A stretch of DNA of 64,000 nt. Origin: Bariatricus massiliensis. GTDB lineage: Bacteria; Bacillota; Clostridia; Lachnospirales; Lachnospiraceae. Numbering within the stretch: position 1 is the stretch's first letter; each line of letters opens with the position of its first letter. Positions 17,033 through 26,217 of the stretch are shown here, one piece after another. Position numbers and translations under genes: made by a program. The notes under the pieces were generated by a model that saw nothing but the letters and a program-made list of their open reading frames with translations, made no database searches and was not told where the DNA came from. The stretch covers positions 248,001-312,000 of the forward strand of contig NZ_LT574838.1 of the NCBI RefSeq assembly GCF_900086725.1. Reading direction: 5' to 3'.

Positions 17033-18847
17033 CTAACAACAGGCCGAATTGTCGACGGGGACAATCCCCGATGCGTTGGGACCTGTCCCCAACGCGAATT
17101 GGCTTTGGTATAGTTCTGCGTAAAATCCGTTTTTAGCCAGCAGGCTTTCGTGATTTCCTTTTTCGATGATTTTTCCGTCTTTCATGACAAGTATCACATC
17201 GGCCTCCCGGATTGTGGAGAGTCTGTGTGCTACAATAAAGCTGGTGCGTCCTTCCATCAGTCTGGCAAATGCGTTCTGTATCTTCACCTCGGTTCTGGTA
17301 TCTATGGAGGATGTGGCCTCGTCCAGAATCAGCATGGGCGGCCGGCAGAGCATAACACGGGTTATGCACAGGAGCTGCTTTTGTCCTTGAGAGAGACTTC
17401 CGCCGTCCTCGGTAATCCAAGTGTCGTATCCTTTCGGCAGCCGCTTAATAAAGCTGTGCGCGTGGGAGGCCTTTGCCGCCTCCACAATCTCCTCCGCTGA
17501 AGCGTCCGGCTTTCCCATGATAATGTTATCCCGGATAGTCCCGGTTTTGAGCCAAGTTTCTTGGAGTACCATTCCAAAACCGGCGCGCAGGCTTTGTCTA
17601 GTCATATCCCGGATATCGGTACCGTCCACCTCAATCCGTCCGCCGGTCACATCGTAAAACCGCATCAGCAGATTAATCAAAGTCGTCTTTCCACACCCGG
17701 TGGGGCCTACGACCGCAATCCGCTGCCCCGGCTTCACATTTAAGTTCAGATGCTCTATCAATCTCTGCTCCTTGAGATAAGAAAATGACACGTCGGTCAA
17801 ATCCACATGCCCCTTAATATCCGTCAAATGCAACGCATTTTCCGTCTCTGGCACCTGCGGCTCTTCCTCGATTAAATCAAAAATCCTCTGCGCACAGGCA
17901 ATGGCATTTTGAAGCTCCGTCACAACTCCTGATATCTCATTGAAAGGCTTCGTATACTGGTTGGCGTAACTCAGAAAGCAAGACAGCTGACCTACCGTCA
18001 ACGAACCATTCACCACCGCGAACGCCCCCGTAATGCCGACCCCTGTATAGACAAGGCTGTTGACGAACCGTGTGGCAGGATTGGTGATGGACGAGAAAAA
18101 TATGGCCTTCAATGAACAGTCCTGAAGCCGCCCGTTGATCTCGTCAAACCGCTCCAGCGTCTCATTCTCCTGCCCGAAAGCCTGAACCACCTTCTGATTG
18201 CCGATCATCTCATCAATCAGCCCGGTCTGCTCCCCCCTCGTCTCCGACTGGAGCTTGAACATCGTAAATGTCCGTTTTGCTATAAAATTAGCCACCACAA
18301 AGGACACGGGCGTAATCAGTACCACTACAAACGTAATCTTTACATTGACCGACAACATAAATCCTAAAGTCCCGACAATCGTTGCCACCCCCGTAAATAA
18401 CTGTGTAAATCCCATCAATAGCCCGTCTGCAAACTGATCCACATCCGCGATTACACGGCTGACCACCTCCCCGTAAGGGTGGCTGTCAATATACTTGAGC
18501 GGCAGAATCTCTATCTTGCGGAACGCTTCATTCCGTATATCCCGCACGACTTGATAAGTCATCTTATTGTTGCATACATTCATGATCCATTGGGCCAGAG
18601 CCGTTATCAGCGTACAAATCCCAATCTGAAGCATGATTTTAAATACACCCGGGAAGCTCACCAGCCCCTCCGCCACAATATAATCCACCGCTTTTCCCGT
18701 AAGCTTTGGCACATAAAGCGTAAGAGCCACGGTCACTGCCGCCAGCAGCATAGAAAATACAAGGAATATCCGGTATTTCCCAAGGTAACGGAACACCTTT
18801 TTCACCGCCGCAATCTGGCTTTCCTGTCTCATCTTCTTATCTTCCAT
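17033..18847 (-). CDS. ABC exporter subunit B (permease-ATPase, consensus NBD) with repeat-encoded tail
   Basis: 604 residues: six-helix exporter domain (~20-310) then an ATPase with Walker A GPTGCGKTTLINLL, signature LSQGQKQ, Walker B MLILDEATSSID and H-loop AHRLSTI. Walker B Glu and the H-loop His are intact, so this NBD supplies the catalytic residues of the heterodimer, while its signature is variant (Q for second G). It overlaps its partner by 11 nt; GGAGG sits 9 nt before the ATG at 18847. After YQSQFAL the last ~19 residues (TGPNASGIVPVDNSACC) are encoded by a palindromic repeat, so the original stop has been displaced. Likely a multidrug or peptide exporter; substrate unknown. Confidence 0.93.
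   Translation of the reverse strand: MEDKKMRQESQIAAVKKVFRYLGKYRIFLVFSMLLAAVTVALTLYVPKLTGKAVDYIVAEGLVSFPGVFKIMLQIGICTLITALAQWIMNVCNNKMTYQVVRDIRNEAFRKIEILPLKYIDSHPYGEVVSRVIADVDQFADGLLMGFTQLFTGVATIVGTLGFMLSVNVKITFVVVLITPVSFVVANFIAKRTFTMFKLQSETRGEQTGLIDEMIGNQKVVQAFGQENETLERFDEINGRLQDCSLKAIFFSSITNPATRFVNSLVYTGVGITGAFAVVNGSLTVGQLSCFLSYANQYTKPFNEISGVVTELQNAIACAQRIFDLIEEEPQVPETENALHLTDIKGHVDLTDVSFSYLKEQRLIEHLNLNVKPGQRIAVVGPTGCGKTTLINLLMRFYDVTGGRIEVDGTDIRDMTRQSLRAGFGMVLQETWLKTGTIRDNIIMGKPDASAEEIVEAAKASHAHSFIKRLPKGYDTWITEDGGSLSQGQKQLLCITRVMLCRPPMLILDEATSSIDTRTEVKIQNAFARLMEGRTSFIVAHRLSTIREADVILVMKDGKIIEKGNHESLLAKNGFYAELYQSQFALGTGPNASGIVPVDNSACC
17049..17098. repeat. Palindromic repeat copy 4, inside the exporter's 3' end
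   Basis: GTCGACGGGGAC...ATCCCC, then GATGCGTTGGGACCTGTCCCC and AACGCG. Shares the GTCGACGGGGAC edge with the 1132 copy and the GGGACCTGTCCCC arm with the 918 copy. Read on the minus strand it is the coding sequence of the exporter's tail. Confidence 0.85.
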
Positions 18848-20579
18848 CTGCACCCGCCTCCTTTGGAAACTGTGAATAATATATTTCCTGATATGTGGGG
18901 CAGGATTCCAAAAGCTCCTGATGCGTCCCGATACCGGCCATCACCCCGTCGTCCAGCACGACAATCTTATCCGCGTACTGGATAGAAGCCGCCCGCTGCG
19001 ATACAATAAAGACCGTAGGACTGTCTTCCATCTCCTGTATTGCCCTTCTCAGTCTCGCATCCGTGGCAAAATCAAGAGCGGAGGCACTGTCGTCCAATAT
19101 CAAAATTTCCGGCTTTCTCACCAAAGCTCTGGCTATAGTAAGCCGCTGCTTCTGTCCGCCCGACAGGTTCCGTCCTCCCTGTTCAACTTTAAACGCCAGT
19201 CCCCCCTCCTTCGTATCCACGAATTCCTTGGCCTGCGACACCACAAGCGCCTCTAAAAGCTCCGCCTCCGTCGCATCGCCCTTGCCCCAGCGCAGGTTTT
19301 CCGCAATTGTCCCCTTAAATAAAACCGCTTTCTGCATCACGACACCGATTTTGTCACGCAGAACTTCCAGTTTATAATCCTTCACATCTCTTCCGTCAAC
19401 CAAAATCCGCCCCTTGGTGGCATCATAAAAACGAGGAATGAGATTCACCAGCGAAGACTTTCCAGAGCCGGTGCCGCCGATAATGCCGATAGTCTCTCCC
19501 CGCAGGGCTCGGAAACTAATATCACTCAGCGACTCTGCCCCCGCCTCCTTATATGTCAGAGATACATGCTCGAACACCACCGCCTCACGTTCCTCGGCCG
19601 CCACGTCCCCCGCTTCAAGCAATCCGTCCTCCATCTCCGAATGCATCTCAAACACATTCTGAATCCGGTTGCCGCAGGCGATAGCCTTCGTCACCGTAAT
19701 AATCAAGTTTGCCAGCTTCACCAGCTCCACCAGTATCTGCGACATGTAATTAATCAAGGCAACCACCTGCCCCTGCGTCAACACCCCGGAATCCACCCGG
19801 AGCGCCCCCACATATATGAGCACGATAATGCCCCCGTTCACAAGAATATACGTCAAAGGATTCATAAGCCCGGAAATTCTTCCTACAAACTTCTGCGCGT
19901 CGGTAAGCGTCTGGTTACACTCCTCAAACCGCTCCCTCTCCTCTTCCTCCTTATTGAACGCCCTCACGACTCTGGAGCCGGATAGATTCTCTCTCGTCAC
20001 CAAAAGCACCTTATCCAAATTTGCCTGCACCTTCCGGTAAAGCGGCATACTGATGAGCATCACGCCGAACACCACGATTGACAACAGCGGTATCGTAACC
20101 ACAAACACGAGCGCCGCCTTCACGTCCACCGTAAATGCCATAATCATGGCGCCGAACACGATAAACGGTGAGCGCAGAAATAGTCTCAGGACAAGATTCA
20201 CCCCGGACTGCACCTGATTCACGTCACTGGTCATCCGGGTAATCAATGTGGAATTCCCAACCCTGTCCATTTCCGTAAATGAAAGGTTCTGAATATGTTC
20301 AAACAGCGAATGCCTCAACGCGGCAGAAAATCCAGTGGCCGCCTTGGCTGCAAAGTACTGCGCCGTTATCGAACAGGCCAAGCCCACAATTCCAAGCGTC
20401 ACAAGCACCAGACACATCCTCACAATGTAAGGCCTGTCCTGCCCCGCTATTCCCTTGTCAATTACAGCCGCCATAACAAGCGGTACGAGCAGCTCAAACG
20501 ACGCCTCCAAAAGCTTGAACAGCGGCGCCAAAATCGTCTCCCTTTTATATCCTTTCAAGTAAATTAATAGTTTTTTCAT
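18837..20579 (-). CDS. ABC exporter subunit A (permease-ATPase, degenerate NBD)
   Basis: 580 residues: six helices (~15-300), then Walker A GGTGSGKSSLVNLI, signature LSGGQKQR, Walker B ILILDDSASALD and VSQRAAS at the H-loop. The Walker B catalytic Glu is Asp and the H-loop His is Gln, so this subunit contributes the non-hydrolytic site, as in LmrC/BmrC-type heterodimers. First gene of the pair; the ATG is preceded by GGGAGGG at a rather long distance. A sporulation or stress role is not indicated by neighbours. Confidence 0.93.
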   Translation of the reverse strand: MKKLLIYLKGYKRETILAPLFKLLEASFELLVPLVMAAVIDKGIAGQDRPYIVRMCLVLVTLGIVGLACSITAQYFAAKAATGFSAALRHSLFEHIQNLSFTEMDRVGNSTLITRMTSDVNQVQSGVNLVLRLFLRSPFIVFGAMIMAFTVDVKAALVFVVTIPLLSIVVFGVMLISMPLYRKVQANLDKVLLVTRENLSGSRVVRAFNKEEEERERFEECNQTLTDAQKFVGRISGLMNPLTYILVNGGIIVLIYVGALRVDSGVLTQGQVVALINYMSQILVELVKLANLIITVTKAIACGNRIQNVFEMHSEMEDGLLEAGDVAAEEREAVVFEHVSLTYKEAGAESLSDISFRALRGETIGIIGGTGSGKSSLVNLIPRFYDATKGRILVDGRDVKDYKLEVLRDKIGVVMQKAVLFKGTIAENLRWGKGDATEAELLEALVVSQAKEFVDTKEGGLAFKVEQGGRNLSGGQKQRLTIARALVRKPEILILDDSASALDFATDARLRRAIQEMEDSPTVFIVSQRAASIQYADKIVVLDDGVMAGIGTHQELLESCPTYQEIYYSQFPKEAGADGR

Positions 20580-20689
20580 ATAGTCTTACTTTCCCTCCCA
20601 GCCTCATAAAGTCCCGGCAATACGTTTATATAATACCTTATATGGAGAAAAAAAGGTATATTTTTACAACCATTTTTTTAATTTATGTA

Positions 20690-20729
20690 AAAAGCTGCCG
20701 GTTCCGCCCAAACGGCAAAAACCGGCAGC
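20690..20729 (-). terminator. spoVT terminator
   Basis: Minus strand: GCTGCCGGTTT...AACCGGCAGC followed by TTTTT, 18 nt past the spoVT stop codon. Confidence 0.85.
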
Positions 20730-20746
20730 CATATGCTGCTCATCTG

Positions 20747-21295
20747 TCACTGTTCCATTTGTCTTCCCAAAAAACCGGCTGCACAAAGCGCCAGCTTCTG
20801 CTCCGTTTCCCCCGGCTTCTTCTTTCCGTCCTTGGAAAGAATAATCACTGCGCCGATAGCGTCCCCTTCACAGATTATAGGACTGATAACTTGGCTGTCA
20901 TATTCTTCTGTCTGTTCCGCTGTCAGTTTCGTATATTTTTTATCTCCCGGCACCGCAACAATCTGCTCACGCCTGCCGATGGCTTCCTCAAGCTGTTTAC
21001 TGATAAACTGCTCCTGCAGCTCCTTCTTCCCCGGCCCTGCCGCCGCTATCACTTGATCCGTGTCCGTCACGCACACCAGATATCCCAGCGTTTGTGCCAG
21101 ACTCTCGGCATACTGTTTTGCAAATGTCCCAAGCTCCCCGATAGGAGAATACTTTTTCAATATAATCTCGCCTTCTCTGTCCGTAAATATTTCCAGAGGG
21201 TCTCCCTCTCTTATCCTTAATGTCCTGCGAATCTCTTTCGGAATTACCACACGTCCTAAGTCGTCGATTCTCCGGACAATCCCTGTTGCTTTCAT
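20747..21295 (-). CDS. spoVT: Stage V sporulation protein T (AbrB-GAF regulator)
   Basis: 182 residues. The N-terminal AbrB swapped-hairpin DNA-binding domain (MKATGIVRRIDDLGRVVIPK, RRTLRIREGDPLEIF, ~1-50) is followed by a GAF-like domain (~55-182), the exact SpoVT architecture. In Bacillus it tunes forespore sigma-G genes. GGAGG precedes the ATG by 7 nt. A sigma-G-like promoter lies upstream and a strong terminator follows, so it forms its own unit. Confidence 0.95.
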   Translation of the reverse strand: MKATGIVRRIDDLGRVVIPKEIRRTLRIREGDPLEIFTDREGEIILKKYSPIGELGTFAKQYAESLAQTLGYLVCVTDTDQVIAAAGPGKKELQEQFISKQLEEAIGRREQIVAVPGDKKYTKLTAEQTEEYDSQVISPIICEGDAIGAVIILSKDGKKKPGETEQKLALCAAGFLGRQMEQ

Positions 21296-21341
21296 AAAAA
21301 TTCCTCCGTCTACATACTGGTTTCACATATTTCTGTGATGC

Positions 21342-21371
21342 TAGTATTTGTAAACAGAGGAAAATTTATAC
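21342..21371 (-). promoter_or_regulatory. Candidate forespore (sigma-G/F-type) promoter of spoVT
   Basis: Minus strand: GTATA (21367-21371), an 18-nt spacer, then AATACTA (21342-21348). The Bacillus sigma-G consensus is GHATR-N18-CATNNTA, so only the first -10 base differs. A weaker vegetative promoter cannot be excluded. Confidence 0.5.
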
Positions 21372-21472
21372 CAATACTCTATAGCAAATTATCGACGATA
21401 AATCACAGGACTTGAATCTCCACTTTAATACTGATTTTATAATTCTTTTCAGTATCAACGTATTTTATCTGA

Positions 21473-22239
21473 TTACAAAACTTCGCAATCTATAGTCTGT
21501 TCAGCTAGTGTTTCTAAAACTTTCATAATACTGGAATATTCAATATCGGCTGCATATGTATATTCTTTTCGATAACGTAGCCACGTAGACTGCAACTCCA
21601 AACTTTCTCGTATCCTTTCCAAAATTTCCGGTATATTTTTAAAGAGTGAATCGGAATTTCTATGAGATGCTGTTGCCCAAAATGCATCACAGAAAATCTT
21701 TGCATCATATTTTTGTGTTTGGAACAAAATATACACATCATAAAAGTCCCTCGGTCTTGTAGATAGGGGGCCTCTTCTCAATATCGTTTCAAATTTTTCT
21801 GCAAAAACAGTTTCGATATTATACGCAAGCACCTCAAATTCTACTTTTTCATCAAGCAGCCCATGGAACTTATACCATATAGGCCGCGGAGTAATCACAT
21901 CTCCCGTAGTTACATCAACTGTAAACGGAGTCCTTATTGTATCATAAACCGCCTCCAGAGACACCCTTAATCCACCATAGACATCATAAAGTTTTCCTCA
22001 TTTAGCCGAAATGCCCTGATTGTTGCATCAATGTCCATTGTTGAACGGTTATCGATACCAACCAAGGCTGCTACCAACATACCACCCTTTAATATAAACT
22101 TATCTTTATACAATGATTTCGAAAGACGCTCCAGCAGCCTTTCAAACATATAGTTTTGAAGCAAAATCTGTGCAGAAACACTTTTCTGCTTTGCCAGATT
22201 TTTAAGTTTACCTTTTAGACTCATTGCTTCAGAACTCAT
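21473..22239 (-). pseudogene. AbiEii-type toxin (nucleotidyltransferase), broken by an internal deletion
   Basis: Two frames together make an AbiEii/AbiGii toxin. The first (21967-22239, 90 codons) has LKGGMLVAALVGIDNRSTMDID, the nucleotidyltransferase motif I, and stops after NEENFMMSMVD. The second resumes as YGGLRVSLEAVYD... and carries DVTTGDVITP, the conserved VFAEKFETIL motif and RPRDFYDVYIL, ending at 21473. Compared with intact relatives (~290 residues) roughly 35-40 codons are missing between the parts and the frame is shifted, so a functional toxin is unlikely. The toxin start overlaps the antitoxin stop (ATGA), with GGAGG upstream. A sequencing error alone would not explain the missing residues. 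Confidence 0.8.
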
Positions 22240-22829
22240 AATAATACCTCCATGTATTGCCGCAACATTTTAGTCACCTTAAACTGCTCAGCGTAATGAT
22301 ACAGTTTATTCAAATCCTTTTTTGGTGCAATGGCATATTGTCGAATTGCTTCCGTCACAATCTGGATATCCATTCGGTTTCTGCTTCGCAGCACATCACA
22401 AATAGTTCTGTCCTTATCATAAACCCGTATCAAATTTCCCATGCCGTTTCTTTTCTCTATAACACCCAGCGAATAGTGCTCCGGTGAGACATAATACACT
22501 TTACAACTATCTATTATCCATTTACTCGGCTTATAGTTACTGGGTACTGTTACAGAATATCTATTCGGTGTCCGATTTGTCAATTCATGGAAAAACAGGG
22601 CAGTTTCATGGGAATAGATTAACTTTGGAACTGCAGTCTGTTTTATAAACATATCGTCTCCAAAACTATCTGCTGAAATATAAATCCCATGTGCTGCCCT
22701 TTCAATTATTTTTTTTTCTACCATATCGGCTAATGCTGACTTAGAAATCCCTGCTTGCTGTGCCTGACTGCAAGTGAAAAGTCCATTTTGCCTTTTGAGT
22801 AATTCATAAACTTTATTTTCAATCCTCAT
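22236..22829 (-). CDS. AbiEi-type antitoxin (type IV toxin-antitoxin)
   Basis: 197 residues: N-terminal winged helix (LLKRQNGLFTCSQAQQAGISKSALADMVEKK, ~1-60) with the family's GIYI, then the AbiEi C-terminal part (SHETALFFHELT, RYSVTVPSNYK, YDKDRTICDVLR). In AbiE loci this protein represses its own promoter and counters the nucleotidyltransferase toxin. The ATG at 22829 is preferred because the 22847 ATG coincides with the predicted transcription start. Intact here although its partner is broken. The locus is clearly more AT-rich than its neighbours, suggesting acquisition. Confidence 0.88.
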   Translation of the reverse strand: MRIENKVYELLKRQNGLFTCSQAQQAGISKSALADMVEKKIIERAAHGIYISADSFGDDMFIKQTAVPKLIYSHETALFFHELTNRTPNRYSVTVPSNYKPSKWIIDSCKVYYVSPEHYSLGVIEKRNGMGNLIRVYDKDRTICDVLRSRNRMDIQIVTEAIRQYAIAPKKDLNKLYHYAEQFKVTKMLRQYMEVLL

Positions 22830-22853
22830 ACCATCACCTACTTTCATACTGAT

Positions 22854-22882
22854 ATTGTAGTTTATTTCGGTACAAAAGTCAA
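22854..22882 (-). promoter_or_regulatory. Promoter of the AbiE locus
   Basis: Minus strand: -35 TTGACT (22877-22882), 17-nt spacer, -10 TACAAT (22854-22859). Confidence 0.75.
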
Positions 22883-22888
22883 TATATT

Positions 22889-22930
22889 CAAAAGTGACCG
22901 CACGTTCCCTTAAATGAATGTACAGTCACT
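22889..22930 (-). terminator. Terminator of the sugar ABC operon
   Basis: Minus strand: imperfect stem AGTGACTGTACATTC / GAACGTGCGGTCACT and TTTTG, 29 nt after the last binding-protein gene. Confidence 0.7.
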
Positions 22931-22958
22931 CTATAAAGTGTTATTTAATTTCTACTTT

Positions 22959-24032
22959 TCAATATGCCCGTTTGTCTATGACGTCCTGTGTCACCACCGT
23001 CACGGGATACTCTATATTTTCCACAAACACAGAAGGCACCGTCTCATCGTGTACATAAATTTCTTCATCGACGTAAGAAAACTTCGGAGGCTCTTTCCCT
23101 GCCTCCAGCTGCTCTATCACGGCCTGTACGCGAGGCCCCTGCATCGGATTGCACTCTGCGATACAGGATATCTTATCTTCCAGCACGTAATGCATGGCAT
23201 CTTTTTTTACACCGTCGAAGGAGACCACCATAATTTCCCCGGCCTCAATATCAGAGCCTACCCTTTTGCCCGCAGCCTCCACCGCCTCGATGACGCCGAA
23301 GGCTTCGTTGTCGTTCTCGCAATATACAATATTGATGTCGTCATATTGTTTCAGCAGCGATTCCATGACTTCCTTTGCCTTTGGCAGTGTAAAGTCTCCG
23401 GGAACCTCCGCCAGCAGCGTCATATTGGAATTGGCCCTGCATGCCTCTTGAAGTCCCTGTGTCCGCCCAATCTGGGCGGTGGCGCCGATTGTTCCTTGTA
23501 TATTGACAATATTGGCATTGTGGATACCCTTCGCCTGAAGGTATTGATTAATCCATTCACTGGCCTTGGCGCCCTCCAGCTGAAAGTCAGAGCCTACCCA
23601 AGCCGTGTACAGCTCTTCATCCGCCACGTCCACCATCCGGTCAACAATAATAACCGGAATCCCGGCATCCTTCGCCTCCTGCAGGACAGTGTCCCATCCC
23701 GCCTCCACAACGGGAGCCAGCACAATATAGTCGACCCCGCGCTGTATAAAAGTACGGACAGCCATAATCTGATTGGCCTGCTTCTGCTGGCCGTCCTCAA
23801 AAAGCAGCTCATATCCATTATCCGCCGTAAAGGTCTGTTTCATAGATTCTGTATTTTCGCTTCTCCAATCCGATTCTGCGCCCACCTGTGAAAATCCCAC
23901 CACCAAAGTTTCTTTTGAAGAAACTTTGTCCGAATCCGCCGGTTCACTTTTCTGCAGTGGGCTACGGCTGCAGCCTACTGCAACCGTACAAAATACAATC
24001 ATCAACACGATAAACAGATTTCTTTTTGCCAT
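22959..24032 (-). CDS. Sugar ABC transporter substrate-binding lipoprotein, YtfQ-like
   Basis: 357 residues. Lipoprotein signal peptide MAKRNLFIVLMIVFCTVAVG with the lipid-bearing Cys at 21, then a type I periplasmic-binding fold starting LVVGFSQVGAESDWR, the stretch by which galactofuranose-binding YtfQ proteins are known, and later VIIVDRMVD and VVSFDG. The ATG at 24032 follows GGGGAG. It sits last in the operon behind the YjfF-like permease. A second, different binding protein heads the operon. Ligand by homology: galactofuranose or a similar furanose; untested. Confidence 0.9.
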   Translation of the reverse strand: MAKRNLFIVLMIVFCTVAVGCSRSPLQKSEPADSDKVSSKETLVVGFSQVGAESDWRSENTESMKQTFTADNGYELLFEDGQQKQANQIMAVRTFIQRGVDYIVLAPVVEAGWDTVLQEAKDAGIPVIIVDRMVDVADEELYTAWVGSDFQLEGAKASEWINQYLQAKGIHNANIVNIQGTIGATAQIGRTQGLQEACRANSNMTLLAEVPGDFTLPKAKEVMESLLKQYDDINIVYCENDNEAFGVIEAVEAAGKRVGSDIEAGEIMVVSFDGVKKDAMHYVLEDKISCIAECNPMQGPRVQAVIEQLEAGKEPPKFSYVDEEIYVHDETVPSVFVENIEYPVTVVTQDVIDKRAY

Positions 24033-24065
24033 CCTTCTCCCCCCGGTATATTCCAAAGTTTTGAG

Positions 24066-25118
24066 CTAAGCCTTTTTCCTGCGGGCGATGACCACGCTCT
24101 GGATGAGCAGGAACAGGCACAGCATCGCAGCAACCGTGATTCCTGTCCACCAAGCTTGATCAAGCCCAGCAGACGCCACAATGTTCTGTATGGTGCTAAG
24201 CGCCAGAACCCCGAATAAAGTACCCGCAATATTTCCAACACCGCCGCTCAGCATCGTGCCGCCGATAATGGAAGACGCAATCGCATTCATCTCCATGCCG
24301 GAAGCATGTGACGCGGAGCCGGAGCCGACATGCATAAAATAGACAAATCCGCCGATGCCTGCCAGAAGGCTGCAGAGCAAATGAGCCAGAAACTTCGTCC
24401 GTTTCACATTGATGCCAAGCATCAACGCACTCTGCTTATTGCCGCCCACCGCGTAGAAATTTCGTCCCAGCTTTGTCCATCTTAACACACAGAACAGCAC
24501 AATGACAAGCAGGATTGCCACTACGACTCCTATTTCAACATAGGCATCCACATATTTTCCAAGCTTATTTACTGAGCCAAGTCCCGGCACGACGACCCGG
24601 GTAGTCTTCAATTTGACAAACGCCTCATTCACCACATTAAACGGGTTCGTGTTGACAATCGTCGTCATGCCCCGGGCGAAGAACATCCCCGCCACAGAAA
24701 CAATAAACGGCTGTATGTCAAGGTACGCCACCAAAAATCCTTGTACAAGACCAAATGCAAGCCCGATTGCCACCGCAATCACAATCGCACCGAACACACT
24801 GCCGTCATGATGGTCCAGATAGACCGCACAGCACATGCTCACCAGTGCAGCCACACCGCCCACCGAAATATCGATGCCCCCGGTTATCATAACAATACTC
24901 ATACCGCAGGAGGCGATTATCAGCGCCGCATTTGCATTCAGAATATTTAAAAATGTCTGTGGTTTTAAAAAGCCTTTTCCTTGGAACACAATCGCCGCGA
25001 TATACATAGCAAAGAAAACTATGATTGTTATGAGCAGCAGCAGGTTCGTATTCGTCATATTGTTCAGCCTGCCCCGAAGTCCCTTATTTGTTTCCGATGA
25101 TTTCTTAGACGCTGCCAT
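24066..25118 (-). CDS. Sugar ABC transporter permease, YjfF-like
   Basis: 350 residues, about 8-10 membrane helices, with the ribose/galactofuranose-type permease motifs TGGIDISVGGVAALV and MNAIASSIIGGTMLSGGVGNIAGTLFG. Start chosen at ATG 25118, which has GGAGGT 8 nt upstream and begins one base after the previous permease's stop. Forms the membrane channel with the adjacent permease. Confidence 0.92.
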   Translation of the reverse strand: MAASKKSSETNKGLRGRLNNMTNTNLLLLITIIVFFAMYIAAIVFQGKGFLKPQTFLNILNANAALIIASCGMSIVMITGGIDISVGGVAALVSMCCAVYLDHHDGSVFGAIVIAVAIGLAFGLVQGFLVAYLDIQPFIVSVAGMFFARGMTTIVNTNPFNVVNEAFVKLKTTRVVVPGLGSVNKLGKYVDAYVEIGVVVAILLVIVLFCVLRWTKLGRNFYAVGGNKQSALMLGINVKRTKFLAHLLCSLLAGIGGFVYFMHVGSGSASHASGMEMNAIASSIIGGTMLSGGVGNIAGTLFGVLALSTIQNIVASAGLDQAWWTGITVAAMLCLFLLIQSVVIARRKKA

Positions 25119-25119
25119 C

Positions 25120-26217
25120 TTACGCCACCTCCTTCGCATGAGTTCCTTTTATCTTCTTCCAAAGTGCGGAGCACTTCTCTCTTACGATTGGTGCGCTCAG
25201 CACGACCAGCAAAATAACGACCACAGCCTTGTAGGCGGACAGAGCGTCCGACTGCACATTGAACTTATAGAGTGTGGTAGTCAGGAACTGGATGACATAA
25301 GCGCCGAGGATGGACGCCGTCATGTTGAACTTTCCACCGCTGAGAGCGTTACCGCCCAGCGCCACCGCCAATATGGCATCCATCTCAATATCCTTCGCTA
25401 TGACAGAGTAGTTGATGGATGAAAGACGGCTTACCTTGATAAGCCCCGCAACCGCAACACACAGTCCTAAAATCACAAAGGTCAGGAACTTGATAAACTG
25501 CGGATTCAAGCCATTCAATCTGGAAGAACTCTCGTTGATGCCGACAGCCTGTGTATACAGTCTCAGGTTCGTGAATTTCAATACCAGCGCTGTGACTATC
25601 ATACAGGCAGCAGCTATGAAAAACGGCGTCGGAATGGGAATCCCGGGAATAAACCCGCCAAAATAAGTAAATGTTTTGTCGCTTACGATGGGGAGCTCGT
25701 TGTTGTTGATCCACGCCGCAATAGAACGTCCCGCCGTAAACAGTATCAAGGTCGCCACCATGGGCTGAATCTTAAAATATGCCACCAACGCTCCATTGAA
25801 CGCTCCGAACAGCATGGCTACCACACAGCTTATAAGAAAAGCCACAATAATCGGAGCCTGCAGTGTATCCGGTCTGGAATCCGTTCCGCAGAGCACGCGC
25901 AGGATTACACTGCCGCTGATAGCGATGGCCGCCCCCACGCTGATATCCTGCCCACCGGTCGCCGCCGTAACCAAGGTCATGCCAATGGCGAGAATCGCAA
26001 GCTCTGAGCCGTAATCCAAAATCGTAATCAAATAGCCGGATAGAACCGGGTCTCCTGCATTATTATGCCCCAGCGTAACTGTATAGAAGGAAGGATCCAT
26101 AATGAGATTGAATATGGCAAGCAGCAAAAGCGCCGCAATGGGTATAAAAATCTGCTGCCCTGCCAGCCTTCCGAGTACCTCTGATATTTTTGATTTATTC
26201 TTCACATTATTCTGCAT
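25120..26217 (-). CDS. Sugar ABC transporter permease, YtfT-like
   Basis: 365 residues with the same permease fold: ELAILAIGMTLVTAATGGQD, ISVGAAIAISGSV, and EMDAILAVALGGNALSGGKFN. E. coli YtfT has the matching ALLAIGMTLVIATGGIDLSVGA segment. The start codon shares one base with the stop of the ATPase gene (TAATG), so translation is coupled. Confidence 0.92.
   Translation of the reverse strand: MQNNVKNKSKISEVLGRLAGQQIFIPIAALLLLAIFNLIMDPSFYTVTLGHNNAGDPVLSGYLITILDYGSELAILAIGMTLVTAATGGQDISVGAAIAISGSVILRVLCGTDSRPDTLQAPIIVAFLISCVVAMLFGAFNGALVAYFKIQPMVATLILFTAGRSIAAWINNNELPIVSDKTFTYFGGFIPGIPIPTPFFIAAACMIVTALVLKFTNLRLYTQAVGINESSSRLNGLNPQFIKFLTFVILGLCVAVAGLIKVSRLSSINYSVIAKDIEMDAILAVALGGNALSGGKFNMTASILGAYVIQFLTTTLYKFNVQSDALSAYKAVVVILLVVLSAPIVREKCSALWKKIKGTHAKEVA

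Noticed and set aside
16908..17039. N-terminal extension of the TIGR04086 protein through the repeat
   Set aside because: The extension translates the palindrome and lacks a ribosome site, while the ATG at 16907 has GGAGG at 8 nt.
22914..23891. Plus-strand open frame (325 codons) opposite the YtfQ-like gene
   Set aside because: Antisense to a clear lipoprotein gene, no ribosome site, biased composition.
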